64,000 nucleotides of DNA from UBA11346 sp038060575 (lineage in GTDB: Bacteria > Planctomycetota > UBA11346): assembly GCA_964652775.1 (NCBI GenBank), contig CAZZAM010000016.1, positions 6,110-70,109 on the forward strand. The letters are read 5' to 3'. The translations under genes were made by a program, and so were the position numbers. Positions 9,054-16,715 of this stretch are shown here, piece by piece. How positions within the stretch are numbered: the first letter of the stretch is position 1; each line of letters opens with the position of its first letter. Under the pieces are notes generated by a model. The model saw only the letters and a list, made by a program, of their open reading frames with translations. It was not told the DNA's origin and did not search any database.

Positions 9054-9823
9054 ATCCCCGATCACGTCAGGGTTTTACCCTGATCGAACTGTTGGTGGTG
9101 ATCTCGATCATCGCCATCCTCGCCGGCATGCTCTTGCCTGCGATCAGCATGGTGCGTGAAAACGCCCGCAACGCCAACTGCGGCAGCAACCAGCATCAGA
9201 TCGTCACCGCGATGCTGACCTACGGCAACGAAAACGACGGCGCTTGGCCGTACCATAAGGGCACCGACGCCACGTGGGGTAACCCGATCGTTAACGCCGC
9301 TGCCCTTACTGACAAATCGTCGGGCGTGACCACGCTGGAATTCCTGTCAAGCTGGTCTGATGGCGAACTCGTCCCCAAGCTGTTCTCCTGCCCATCGAAC
9401 AGTGTTATTAGGCCGCCAATTGCCGCCAAAAACATGGACGTCGGCGGTTCCGTGACGCCCACCTGGACCATCGCTGACGTGGGTTACGCCTATGACGGCA
9501 GTACTCCAGCCAACGGCAAGGCGAACCGTGTGGTGATTGGCGATCGCCCGATTTCCGCAACCGATACTAATCACAAGCGACTGGCAGTTGTCGTGTATTG
9601 CGACGGCCACGTCAGCAACGTGAAGTTCAAGACCGGTGCCACTGCGGCCGGAGCAGCGACGTACTTCTCTGATGCAACGACCGGCGGCAGCGTTACCGCT
9701 GTGTACGACAACAAGGACGCCATCGACGGTTCGACTGATGACAACGTGTATGACATTACCGACTTGCCGAATACCATGCTGAAGGCTGGTCGCGGTTCGA
9801 CGACGCGTTGCTTCTTGCGCTGA
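9047..9823 (+). CDS. Prepilin-like secreted protein with H-X9-DG motif (paralogue 1)
   Basis: A 258-residue protein with a type IV prepilin/pseudopilin N-terminus. A short basic leader ends in G, then FTLIELLVVISIIAILAGML with the usual Glu at mature position 5. Cleavage by a prepilin peptidase after Gly9 and assembly into a pilus-like or type II secretion pseudopilus structure would be expected. The C-terminal half holds the H-X9-DG signature (His, nine residues, then DG, around YCDGHV). This signature is typical of the large prepilin families of planctomycetes, lentisphaerae and verrucomicrobia. GGAG lies upstream of ATG 9047. A paralogue follows 230 bp downstream with a duplicated leader. 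The specific role is unknown; these families are usually multicopy surface proteins. Confidence 0.85.
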   Translation: MSYPRSRQGFTLIELLVVISIIAILAGMLLPAISMVRENARNANCGSNQHQIVTAMLTYGNENDGAWPYHKGTDATWGNPIVNAAALTDKSSGVTTLEFLSSWSDGELVPKLFSCPSNSVIRPPIAAKNMDVGGSVTPTWTIADVGYAYDGSTPANGKANRVVIGDRPISATDTNHKRLAVVVYCDGHVSNVKFKTGATAAGAATYFSDATTGGSVTAVYDNKDAIDGSTDDNVYDITDLPNTMLKAGRGSTTRCFLR

Positions 9824-9846
9824 TTCGCGCTCATTTGTGGTTACTT

Positions 9847-9883
9847 GCATCACCCTGGTCAGTTGGCCGGGGTGATGCTGTTT
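9847..9883 (+). terminator. Rho-independent terminator
   Basis: GCATCACCC-t-GG pairs with CC-g-GGGTGATGC (9847-9878) around a short loop, followed by TGTTT. It lies 24 bp after the stop of the first prepilin-like gene, so the two paralogues are probably separate transcripts. Confidence 0.7.
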
Positions 9884-9985
9884 ACCGGCCCTGGCTGGTG
9901 GCGTATATTGGAATAGCAGCATGGATTGATAGACACGCTGATTATCAGCGACAAATGCGCCACGATTCCGTATGCTCTGTCATCT

Positions 9986-10060
9986 GGCCGCATCCATTCC
10001 ATTCGGCCATGTCGGTATCAACCCCGAACGCCCGTCCGGGCACGGAGGCTCCCATGTCCC
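9986..10060 (+). promoter_or_regulatory. Conserved leader with hairpin, copy 2
   Basis: The second copy of the leader has an identical hairpin GGCCGCAT-CCATTCC-ATTCGGCC (9986-10008), then CCCCGAACGCCC and GGAGG before ATG 10054. Conservation of this non-coding stretch between diverged paralogues suggests post-transcriptional control or a recent duplication that included the leader. Confidence 0.6.
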
Positions 10061-10836
10061 ACCCCCATCCCCAACCAGATCAGGGTTTTACTCTGATCGA
10101 ACTCCTGGTGGTGATCTCGATCATCGCCATCTTGGCTGGTATGCTGATACCAACTCTCAGCATTGTTCGTGAACAGGCACGCTTGACGAACTGCGGAAAA
10201 AATCAGGCCCAGATCGTGACGGCCATGTTGACCTACGGAAACGAGAACAGTGGTCAGTGGCCCTACGCCAAGGGCGCAGATGTCACCTACGGCACAATTG
10301 TGAATCCAACGGCCCTCACAGACAAGGCATCATCGGTTGCTTCGATGGAGTTGCTAGCCAGTTGGTCTGACGGGGAATTGGTTCCTAAGTTGTTTGCCTG
10401 TCCAGCTAACCCGATCGTCGTCCCGCCGACTGCGGTAAAAGACATGGATTCAGGAGGATTGATTACCGGTGGATGGACGGTCGGCACCATGGCTTACGCC
10501 TATGATCCATCAATCCCGATCAAGGCAAAGGCGACGCGTGCTGTGTTGGCCGATCGGCCGATCAGCGCAACAGAATCGAACCACAAGAAGCTTGTGGCGG
10601 TCGTTTTTGGTGACGGTCATGTTGGAAATGCAAAATTGAAACCCGGTGGTGCGACCGCCAGTGGTACAGCCACGTATTATTCTGACGGCACGATCGGAGG
10701 CAGTGTAACGGGCGTTTATACGAATCCGGACACCGTCATGGGGACGACAGATGACAATATTTTTGATAACAATGGTGACAACCAAGCGCCGACGTTGCAG
10801 GGTCGTGGATCGGCAACCCGGGCCTGGCTGCGCTAA
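10054..10836 (+). CDS. Prepilin-like secreted protein with H-X9-DG motif (paralogue 2)
   Basis: A 260-residue paralogue of the upstream gene. It has the same prepilin signal (leader ending QG, then FTLIELLVVISIIAILAGML), the same central motifs (TAMLTYGNEN, ELLASWSDGELVPKLF) and the H-X9-DG signature near VFGDGHV. The C-termini also match in style: both end in a Gly-Arg-Gly-Ser segment and LR. The frame is open far upstream, but ATG 10054 is chosen. It sits just after GGAGG and gives the short basic leader needed by prepilin peptidase. The gene converges on the RlmN/Cfr-like gene, with a strong hairpin beyond the stop. Confidence 0.85.
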   Translation: MSHPHPQPDQGFTLIELLVVISIIAILAGMLIPTLSIVREQARLTNCGKNQAQIVTAMLTYGNENSGQWPYAKGADVTYGTIVNPTALTDKASSVASMELLASWSDGELVPKLFACPANPIVVPPTAVKDMDSGGLITGGWTVGTMAYAYDPSIPIKAKATRAVLADRPISATESNHKKLVAVVFGDGHVGNAKLKPGGATASGTATYYSDGTIGGSVTGVYTNPDTVMGTTDDNIFDNNGDNQAPTLQGRGSATRAWLR

Positions 10837-10846
10837 GTCAACCTTG

Positions 10847-11998
10847 TTAGCATAATCGTGGATCACCTCGGCCTTGCGGCCGAGGTGATCGCGTTTCTAT
10901 CGTCCGTTTGCGCAGCGCCACGTTACCCAGTTGACCGCAAGCGGCCATGATGGAGCGGCCTTTGGTGACGCGTCGCCGCACCGAAACGCCATCTTCGCGC
11001 AACCAACCAACAAAACGAACGATGTCGTCTTCGCTCGGCGCGGCGGCAATCGGTGCGCTGCCGGGGTTGTAGGGGATCAGGTTGACCATCGCTCGGCCGA
11101 GTGGTCGGCAGAATTCAGCTATCCGCTTGGCGTCATCACGCGTGTCATTGGTGCCGGGAATCAGGCAGTAATTGACGCCAACGACAAAGTTCCGCCGCTG
11201 TCGATAACCGATCAGGATCTGTTGCAGTTCGCCCAAGGAAGTGGTTCGGTTGACCGGCATGATGCGACTGCGGGCACGATCTTCGGCGCTGTTCAGGCTG
11301 ATTGATAGGTTGAGACGTTTCCAGCCGAGTGCGTGGAGTTTGGCCAACCCTTCGGCGTGACCGCTGGTGCAGATGGTGATGTGATCCTGACCATAACCTA
11401 GTCCAGCGCGATCGGTGAGGATGAGCAGCGCCTGATGGAGATGATCCCAGTTGTCGAGTGCCTCGCCCATGCCCATGAACACGAGGTTGCGTGCCTCCCA
11501 GCCCAGACGGACCTTGGCGGTGACGACCTGGGAAACAATTTCAGCCGCAGTCAGATTTCGAATCAGCCCCATCCGTCCGGTTTCGCAGAACGTGCAGCCC
11601 ATCCGGCAACCAACTTGGGACGAAACGCACAGGCTATAATCAATTACGCTTCCATTATCGGCATACCGCATCGGAATGCGCACGGTTTCAATCTCGAATC
11701 CATCATGGGTAGCAAAGATCGCCTTCGCCGTTGTCCCTTGTTCAGATTCCTCTGTGATCACGCGTTTCGATTCCAGCAAGCCAACACGGAAAGTTTGTTG
11801 CCATATCGCGGCATTTGTCGCGGAGACAGGTGCCCCAAGTTGTTCGAAAGCCAGACGTCCGTCGCAAAACACAGAGCGATGCAGCGTGGGTGCGACCCCA
11901 GCGCCCACGGGCAGTGCAAACCGCGCAGCAGCAACGAACTCAGCCCGAGTGAGGCCAAGTGCGTCGATGGCGACATGTCTTTTGACAGCTGATGTCAC
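10847..11998 (-). CDS. RlmN/Cfr-family radical SAM RNA methyltransferase
   Basis: Likely methylates an adenosine of 23S rRNA (C2 for RlmN, C8 for Cfr) with a [4Fe-4S] cluster and SAM. The radical SAM motif is the CxxxCxxC of GCRMGCTFCETG. The GE motif is FMGMGEALDN, where RlmN usually has GEPL. The second conserved cysteine near the C-terminus is in AACGQLG. The sequence TADEI-like segment RNLTAAEIVSQV also fits the family. About 20 residues after ACGQL are encoded by the terminator hairpin. The open frame extends to a TTG at 12067, but that extension would translate a dispersed inverted repeat. GTG 11998 (383 residues) is therefore preferred, with no strong ribosome binding site for either choice. 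Which of RlmN or Cfr-like paralogue it is cannot be settled by eye. Confidence 0.85.
   Translation of the reverse strand: MTSAVKRHVAIDALGLTRAEFVAAARFALPVGAGVAPTLHRSVFCDGRLAFEQLGAPVSATNAAIWQQTFRVGLLESKRVITEESEQGTTAKAIFATHDGFEIETVRIPMRYADNGSVIDYSLCVSSQVGCRMGCTFCETGRMGLIRNLTAAEIVSQVVTAKVRLGWEARNLVFMGMGEALDNWDHLHQALLILTDRAGLGYGQDHITICTSGHAEGLAKLHALGWKRLNLSISLNSAEDRARSRIMPVNRTTSLGELQQILIGYRQRRNFVVGVNYCLIPGTNDTRDDAKRIAEFCRPLGRAMVNLIPYNPGSAPIAAAPSEDDIVRFVGWLREDGVSVRRRVTKGRSIMAACGQLGNVALRKRTIETRSPRPQGRGDPRLC
10861..10890. terminator. Perfect 13-bp hairpin, bidirectional terminator candidate
   Basis: GATCACCTCGGCC (10861-10873), loop TTGC, GGCCGAGGTGATC (10878-10890). It lies 24 bp past the stop of the prepilin-like gene and is followed on the plus strand by GCGTTTCT. 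It also lies within the last codons of the convergent RlmN/Cfr-like gene, which stops at 10847. Confidence 0.7.
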
Positions 11999-12031
11999 GC
12001 TATGGTACCCAACCGCGTTGTTGTGGCGGCT

Positions 12032-12122
12032 CCTGGGAGCGCCGCACTCCTGTGCGGCCAGGGGCAATGAAATGTATTTTTGTCACAACGTTCGAGCCGC
12101 ACGGGAGTGCGGCGCTCCCAGG
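12032..12122. repeat. 27-bp inverted pair of dispersed hairpin repeat (family R1)
   Basis: The left arm 12032-12058 (CCTGGGAGCGCCGCACTCC, then TGTGCGGC) pairs with 12096-12122, with one mismatch in 27. The right arm ends two bases from the aldolase stop. It would form a long hairpin between the aldolase gene and the next minus-strand gene. A third copy lies at 16676-16705. It resembles REP/BIME-type extragenic elements. Confidence 0.8.
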
Positions 12123-12124
12123 GC

Positions 12125-13252
12125 TCAATGCCCCATCGAGTGAGCGCCCTTACCGCCTTTGCCCTTTTCGTTCTTCCACTTCGCGTCGGGCTTGGCGTTG
12201 TCGCCATAGACACCGGCGGCGTAGTCGGCGGCCATTTTGGCCAGCGATACGATCGGAACGTTGGCGGCTTGGCCGGCCTGACCGAACTGGCGCATGCGCT
12301 CTTCGCAGATGACCTGCATGGCGGCGCGGGCCGGGGTCAGGTAATCGCGCGGGTCGAATTTGTCGGGCTTTTCCACGAAGACCTTGCGAATCGCGGCGGT
12401 GATGGCGAGGCGGTTGTCGGTGTCGACGTTGATCTTGCGTACGCCGGCCTTGATGCCCTTCTGGATTTCTTCGACCGGAACGCCGTAGGTTTCCTTCATC
12501 TTGCCGCCGTACTTATTGATCTCGGCGAGCAGATTCTGCGGCACGCTCGATGAGCCGTGCATAACCAAGTGGCAGTTCGGAATCTTGGTGTGGATCTCTT
12601 GAATGCGCGAGACTTTCAATACATCTCCGGTTGGCTTGTGCGAGAACTTGTACGCGCCGTGGCTGGTGCCGATGGCGACGGCCAACGCATCGATGCCGGT
12701 GCGCTTGACGAAATCGACCGCTTGGTCGGGATCGGTCAGCAGTTGATCCATCGTGAGTTTGCCTTCAGCGCCGTGGCCGTCTTCCTTCTCGCCTTCGCCG
12801 GAGGCGAGCGAGCCCAGGCAGCCGAGTTCACCTTCAACGCTGACGCCGAAGGAGTGCGCGATGTTCACGACTTCGCGGGTGACCGCGACGTTGTACTCGT
12901 AGGACGCCGGGGTTTTGGCGTCGTCTTCGAGCGATCCGTCCATCATCACTGAGGTGAATCCGTATTGAATCGCACTGAGACAGGTTTCCGGCGCATTGCC
13001 GTGGTCCTGGTGCATGACGATCGGAATTTCCGGATACAACTCGGATGCGGCCAGCATGAGGTGGCGCAGGAAGTTGTCGTTGGTGAACTTGCGCGCGCCG
13101 CGACTGGCTTGCACGATCACCGGACTCTTGGTGGCGCGGGCTGCCTCCATGATCGCCTGGATCTGCTCCATGTCATTGACGTTGAGGGCGCAGACGCCGT
13201 AGCCGTTCTTGGCAGCGTGATCAAGCAGCGGACGAAGTGGGATCAAGGGCAT
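12125..13252 (-). CDS. fba: Class II fructose-bisphosphate aldolase
   Basis: Zinc-dependent aldolase that interconverts fructose 1,6-bisphosphate with dihydroxyacetone phosphate and glyceraldehyde 3-phosphate (glycolysis/gluconeogenesis). Family motifs are clear: metal-binding HQDHGN, DGSLEDD, the GVSVEGELGCLG segment, GTSHGAYK, VMHGSSSVP and the phosphate-binding KINVDTDNR. The start is ATG 13252, giving MPLIPLRPLLDHA, the normal family N-terminus; the open frame runs 48 codons further upstream without family similarity. 375 residues is slightly longer than the usual 340-360. The excess is a Lys/Gly/His-rich C-terminal tail (KGKGGKGAHSMGH). It lies 32 bp downstream of a secreted-protein gene on the same strand. 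Confidence 0.96.
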   Translation of the reverse strand: MPLIPLRPLLDHAAKNGYGVCALNVNDMEQIQAIMEAARATKSPVIVQASRGARKFTNDNFLRHLMLAASELYPEIPIVMHQDHGNAPETCLSAIQYGFTSVMMDGSLEDDAKTPASYEYNVAVTREVVNIAHSFGVSVEGELGCLGSLASGEGEKEDGHGAEGKLTMDQLLTDPDQAVDFVKRTGIDALAVAIGTSHGAYKFSHKPTGDVLKVSRIQEIHTKIPNCHLVMHGSSSVPQNLLAEINKYGGKMKETYGVPVEEIQKGIKAGVRKINVDTDNRLAITAAIRKVFVEKPDKFDPRDYLTPARAAMQVICEERMRQFGQAGQAANVPIVSLAKMAADYAAGVYGDNAKPDAKWKNEKGKGGKGAHSMGH

Positions 13253-13284
13253 GGAGGTGTTCCGTGAGGTGGGTGGTGAACGAA

Positions 13285-13791
13285 TTACTTCGCTTCGGAC
13301 TTGGCTTTGGGCTTCTCGGGCGCAGGTTCGCCAGCCTTTGGCTCGGCGGCCTTTGGTTCTGCTGGCTTGGCGTCGGCCGCCTTGGGCTTCTCCCACAGCG
13401 CTGGAGCTTTGCAGGTGGAGCAGGCCTCGAGACCCTTGGCGAGTGCGTCCTTCAGCGACAATTGATTCTTGGCGAAGCGACAGTTGAACAGGTGATATTT
13501 TTTGCCGCTTTCGCTGGCGAAGACGGTGACCTTGGCGGCGTCATAGACTGGTGGACTGCATTTGCTGCACGGCTCGTCTTCATCGACGATGGCCTCGGCC
13601 AGGGTTTCTTTGATTTTCGCACTGGCGCAATCTTTGGTGTGGTACTTGGTGCCCTTGTCGGTGGTCCAGACTTCGACCTTGGTCGGGTCGGTGACAACGC
13701 CGTCATTGGGGTCCTTGGGTGCATCGCCAGCTGTCGCGAAGCCAGCCAGTGCGAACAGGGACAGGAGGGGGAGGAGGACGGCGTGACGCAT
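13285..13791 (-). CDS. Secreted protein with two Ada-like Cys/His motifs
   Basis: A 168-residue protein with a Sec signal peptide (MRHAVLLPLLSLFALAGFATAG) and GGAGA upstream of ATG 13791. The body holds two copies of the pattern K-Y-H-x3-C ... A-x-x-x-x-x-x-x-C-x-x-C. The first is KYHTKDC to CSKC, the second KYHLFNC to CSTC. The spacing recalls the zinc-binding Cys4 region of the Ada methylphosphotriester domain and the small YHxxxC...CxxC domains found at the ends of bacterial nucleases, so each copy could bind zinc (inference). The C-terminal 45 residues are an Ala/Pro/Lys/Glu-rich low-complexity tail. It is transcribed toward the aldolase gene. The function is not recognised. Confidence 0.75.
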   Translation of the reverse strand: MRHAVLLPLLSLFALAGFATAGDAPKDPNDGVVTDPTKVEVWTTDKGTKYHTKDCASAKIKETLAEAIVDEDEPCSKCSPPVYDAAKVTVFASESGKKYHLFNCRFAKNQLSLKDALAKGLEACSTCKAPALWEKPKAADAKPAEPKAAEPKAGEPAPEKPKAKSEAK

Positions 13792-13842
13792 GGGTATCTC
13801 CGTGAGCGCGCCACCATAGTGAACTTTAGCCGACAACAATTC

Positions 13843-14841
13843 CTATTCGCAGGTGAAGACCAGCTTCCCAAACTGCTTTCCAGCCTGCATGCGGACAAAA
13901 GCCTCGGCGCCTTGGGCTAATGGCAGGGCGCTATCCACAATTGGGCGGATGCCGTAGCGGCTCACTGCAACCAGCATAGCTGTCCACTCGGCCGGGCTGC
14001 CCATGGTGCTGCCCTGGATGCGCAGTTGTCGCCAAAATACCTTGCGGAGATCGAGACTCTGTGGCACTCCGCCAGTGGCGCCGTAGATGACCAACGAGCC
14101 GCCCGGTCTCAGGCAGTCGATGGCCTGATTGAGGGCGTCGCCTCCACCGCCGTCAATGACGAGGTCAGCTCCACTTGTCCACTGCGCGAGCACCTGCTTT
14201 GGCCATGTCGCATCTGCACGATCGAGTGCCAACGTAGCGCCTAGTTCTGTAGCGCGTTTCCGCTTGCCGGAATCCGCCGAAGTTACTGCCACCTGACAAC
14301 CCAGTGCGCGGGCGAATTGGAGTGCAGCCAGCGCCACGCCACCACCGATGCCAGTGATGACCACGCGTGTTCCGCTGGTGGCCTTGCCCTGACCAACCAG
14401 CGCGCGCCACGCAGTAAGTCCGGCCAGCGGCAACGCTGCTGCCTCGGGCCAACTGAGATGCGCAGGCTTCTCGCTGAGCTGACTAGCCGGCACCACGACG
14501 TGCGTCGACAGCGTTCCGGCTCGTGGCATGCCGAGGATCGTGAACGCATTGTCTTGCGCGTCCTCGCGCGGTCCCCAGCCGAAACCCGGATTGATGACCA
14601 CTTGTTTGCCGATCCATGATTCCTGACCGGATGCCGCTGCGACCACGATGCCAGCTCCATCGCTCCCGGGAATCACCGGTAACGTCAGACCCGGATATTT
14701 CCCAAGCTGGATCCACACATCGCGGTGATTGAGTGCGGCTGCCTTCAGGCGGACGACGACTTCACCAGTGCCCGGTGAGGGATCAGGCAATTCGACCAAC
14801 GTTGGAGGTGCATTGATTGCGGTGATCTGCAGACAACGCAT
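13843..14841 (-). CDS. Zinc-type alcohol dehydrogenase / quinone oxidoreductase family protein
   Basis: A 332-residue medium-chain dehydrogenase/reductase, probably NADPH-dependent and cytosolic. The N-terminal GroES-like domain shows the family pattern (VVVRLKAAALNHRDVW, then PVIPGSDGAG). The Rossmann nucleotide-binding site is GIGGGVALAALQFARALG. The cysteine-rich structural zinc loop of classical ADHs is absent, which fits the zinc-lacking quinone-oxidoreductase branch. The substrate cannot be deduced. It lies 24 bp downstream of argG on the same strand, so it may be cotranscribed, though no metabolic link is evident. Confidence 0.85.
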   Translation of the reverse strand: MRCLQITAINAPPTLVELPDPSPGTGEVVVRLKAAALNHRDVWIQLGKYPGLTLPVIPGSDGAGIVVAAASGQESWIGKQVVINPGFGWGPREDAQDNAFTILGMPRAGTLSTHVVVPASQLSEKPAHLSWPEAAALPLAGLTAWRALVGQGKATSGTRVVITGIGGGVALAALQFARALGCQVAVTSADSGKRKRATELGATLALDRADATWPKQVLAQWTSGADLVIDGGGGDALNQAIDCLRPGGSLVIYGATGGVPQSLDLRKVFWRQLRIQGSTMGSPAEWTAMLVAVSRYGIRPIVDSALPLAQGAEAFVRMQAGKQFGKLVFTCE

Positions 14842-14865
14842 ACGCTCTCCTGGCGTTCCCAGGGA

Positions 14866-16098
14866 CTACTTCGCCAAACGCGCAGCGCGGCGAGCAGCGA
14901 CGCGCATCGGCAGCGCTTGCAGACGGATGAAGCCGGTCGCGTCACTTTGGTCGTACGCGCCGCCGTCGGCTTCCATCGATGCGATCGCGGCGTCGTAGAG
15001 CGAATGTTTGCTCTCACGGCCAGCGACGATGATGTTGCCCTTGTAGAGCTCGAGGTGCACGCGGCCGGTGACGTGACGCTGACTGACCTTGAGGAACGCC
15101 TGCATCGCGTCCATCTCTTCGCAGAACCAGAAGCCGAAGTAGGCCATCTGCGCCCAGCGCACGGCGAGTTGATTCTTGGTGTGGAGGAGATCGCGTCCAA
15201 CCGTCAGTGCTTCGAGATCCTGGTGTGCGGACAGCAGGATGCTGCCACCTGGGGTTTCGTACACGCCACGGCTCTTCATGCCGACGAAGCGACTCTCGAC
15301 CATGTCGATGCGGCCGACGCCGTGCTTGAAGCCGATCTCGTTGAGATGGGTCAGCAGTGCAGCGGGCTTCATCTTCTTGCCGTTGACCGCGACCGGAACG
15401 CCTGCGACGAAATCAACGCTGATCGCCTGACGCTTGGCCTTCACCTGATCGAGTGGCAACGTGCGCTGGAACATGCGATCGAGCGGACGCTGGCCCGGGT
15501 CTTCGAGCATGCCGGCTTCGAAGCTGATGTGCAGCAGATTGTCGTCGCTACTCCAGGGATCTTTCTTGTTCGCTTTGACAGGAATGCCCCACTTTTTGGC
15601 GTAGTCGATCAGTTCCGAGCGGCCCTTGAGGACGGTGTTGAACGACGGGTCGCGCCAGGGGGCGATGATCTTCACGCCAGGGAGCAGAGCGTAGGCGGTC
15701 AATTCGAAACGAACCTGATCGTTGCCTTTGCCAGTTGCGCCGTGCGAGATGTACTGCGCCTTTTCTTTGCGCGCGATATCAACCATGTGCTTGGCGATGA
15801 CCGGTCGGGCGAGGCTGGTGCCGAGCAGGTAACGACCTTCGTACTTCGCATTCCAAGCAATCGCTGGGAACACGAAGTCGCTAACGAACTCTTCCTGAAC
15901 GTCGCGGATGTAGCACTTCACCGCGCCGGAGTTCAGCGCCTTCTTTTCCAGATCCTTGTACTTCTCGACCTGGCCGATCTTGGCGCAGAAGCAGATGACT
16001 TCGTAGCCCTTTTGTTCCAGCCAACGCACGATGACCGAGGTGTCGAGTCCGCCTGAGTAGGCAAGGACGACGCGTGGTTTTTTCGAAGAGGCGGCCAT
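14866..16098 (-). CDS. argG: Argininosuccinate synthase
   Basis: Joins citrulline and aspartate with ATP hydrolysis to AMP to form argininosuccinate in arginine biosynthesis. It has the N-type ATP pyrophosphatase P-loop AYSGGLDTSV near residue 13, then YISHGATGKGNDQVRFEL and PWSSDDNLLHISFEAG, all typical of ArgG. The start is ATG 16098, which follows GGAG with an 8-bp spacer; the open frame extends 31 codons further but lacks similarity. 410 residues is normal. No other arginine gene is nearby. Divergent from the SixA-like gene across about 100 bp. Confidence 0.97.
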   Translation of the reverse strand: MAASSKKPRVVLAYSGGLDTSVIVRWLEQKGYEVICFCAKIGQVEKYKDLEKKALNSGAVKCYIRDVQEEFVSDFVFPAIAWNAKYEGRYLLGTSLARPVIAKHMVDIARKEKAQYISHGATGKGNDQVRFELTAYALLPGVKIIAPWRDPSFNTVLKGRSELIDYAKKWGIPVKANKKDPWSSDDNLLHISFEAGMLEDPGQRPLDRMFQRTLPLDQVKAKRQAISVDFVAGVPVAVNGKKMKPAALLTHLNEIGFKHGVGRIDMVESRFVGMKSRGVYETPGGSILLSAHQDLEALTVGRDLLHTKNQLAVRWAQMAYFGFWFCEEMDAMQAFLKVSQRHVTGRVHLELYKGNIIVAGRESKHSLYDAAIASMEADGGAYDQSDATGFIRLQALPMRVAARRAARLAK

Positions 16099-16199
16099 GT
16101 GATGATCTCCGTATCGGGCGTTGGATGGTGTCGTGGAAGTCATGGGCGCAAGTCGCGGAACGGCTTGCCCTTTGGCCCGAGTCGCAGACAAATAGCACC

Positions 16200-16673
16200 A
16201 TGATCCTGACCATCATCCGTCACGGGAAGGCAGTAGATCGCGAAGCCTGGCACGGTGATGATCGCGATCGTCCGTTGACTCGCGAAGGGCGCGAACAGGT
16301 TCGCCAAGCGTTACGCGCGTTGACCGAGGTCATTCAGGCCGAGGAAGTCTGGACCAGTCCATGGAAACGGGCGCGACAAACGGCTGAGATCGCAGCCGAA
16401 GTATGGGATCTACCGCTGACCGAATGCACGTGGCTAGCTGGCGATGCTACCGAAATCCCCGATTGGTGTCGGCAGATGCGTGGCACGGGCGAGATCGTCT
16501 TGGTTGGTCATGAACCAGACCTAGGACGCCTCGTTGGTCACCTCATCGGCGGCAAGCCGTTACCCATGAAGAAAGGCGGCGTGGCGATCCTTGAGGGTTT
16601 GCCGCGACCGGGACAAATGGAACTCGCCCTATTTGTTCCTCCGAAGGCCGTGTTGCGGGTTGCAGATGTCTGA
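16200..16673 (+). CDS. sixA: SixA-like phosphohistidine phosphatase
   Basis: A 157-residue single-domain histidine phosphatase. The catalytic RHG motif is at the N-terminus (TIIRHGKAV), the second arginine region is TSPWKRARQTAE, and the late catalytic histidine is in VLVGHEPDLG. These match SixA, which removes phosphate from histidine of phosphotransfer proteins, but the target here is unknown. The start is ATG 16200; an upstream in-frame extension overlaps argG and is rejected. A copy of repeat R1 begins two bases after the stop, followed by the VKOR-DsbA gene. Confidence 0.87.
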   Translation: MILTIIRHGKAVDREAWHGDDRDRPLTREGREQVRQALRALTEVIQAEEVWTSPWKRARQTAEIAAEVWDLPLTECTWLAGDATEIPDWCRQMRGTGEIVLVGHEPDLGRLVGHLIGGKPLPMKKGGVAILEGLPRPGQMELALFVPPKAVLRVADV

Positions 16674-16675
16674 AC

Positions 16676-16705
16676 CCTGGGAGCGCAGCACTCCGGTGCG
16701 GCTCG
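16676..16705 (+). repeat. R1 dispersed hairpin repeat, third copy
   Basis: CCTGGGAGCGCAGCACTCC followed by GGTGCGGCTCG matches the R1 arm at 12096-12122 (read in reverse complement) with two differences and extends into the shared TCG. It starts two bases after the SixA-like stop and ends about 10 bp before the next start. Confidence 0.75.
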
Positions 16706-16715
16706 TCGAGGTCGC

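Noticed and set aside
11999..12067. TTG start at 12067 for the RlmN/Cfr-like gene
   Set aside because: The extra 23 codons would encode a dispersed repeat arm; no ribosome binding site is seen.
12080..12952. Long plus-strand open frames across the aldolase gene (for example 157 and 131 codons)
   Set aside because: They are antisense shadows of a clear class II aldolase and have no recognisable motif.
14917..16056. 379-codon plus-strand open frame over argG
   Set aside because: Antisense shadow created by the codon bias of argG; no similarity to any family.
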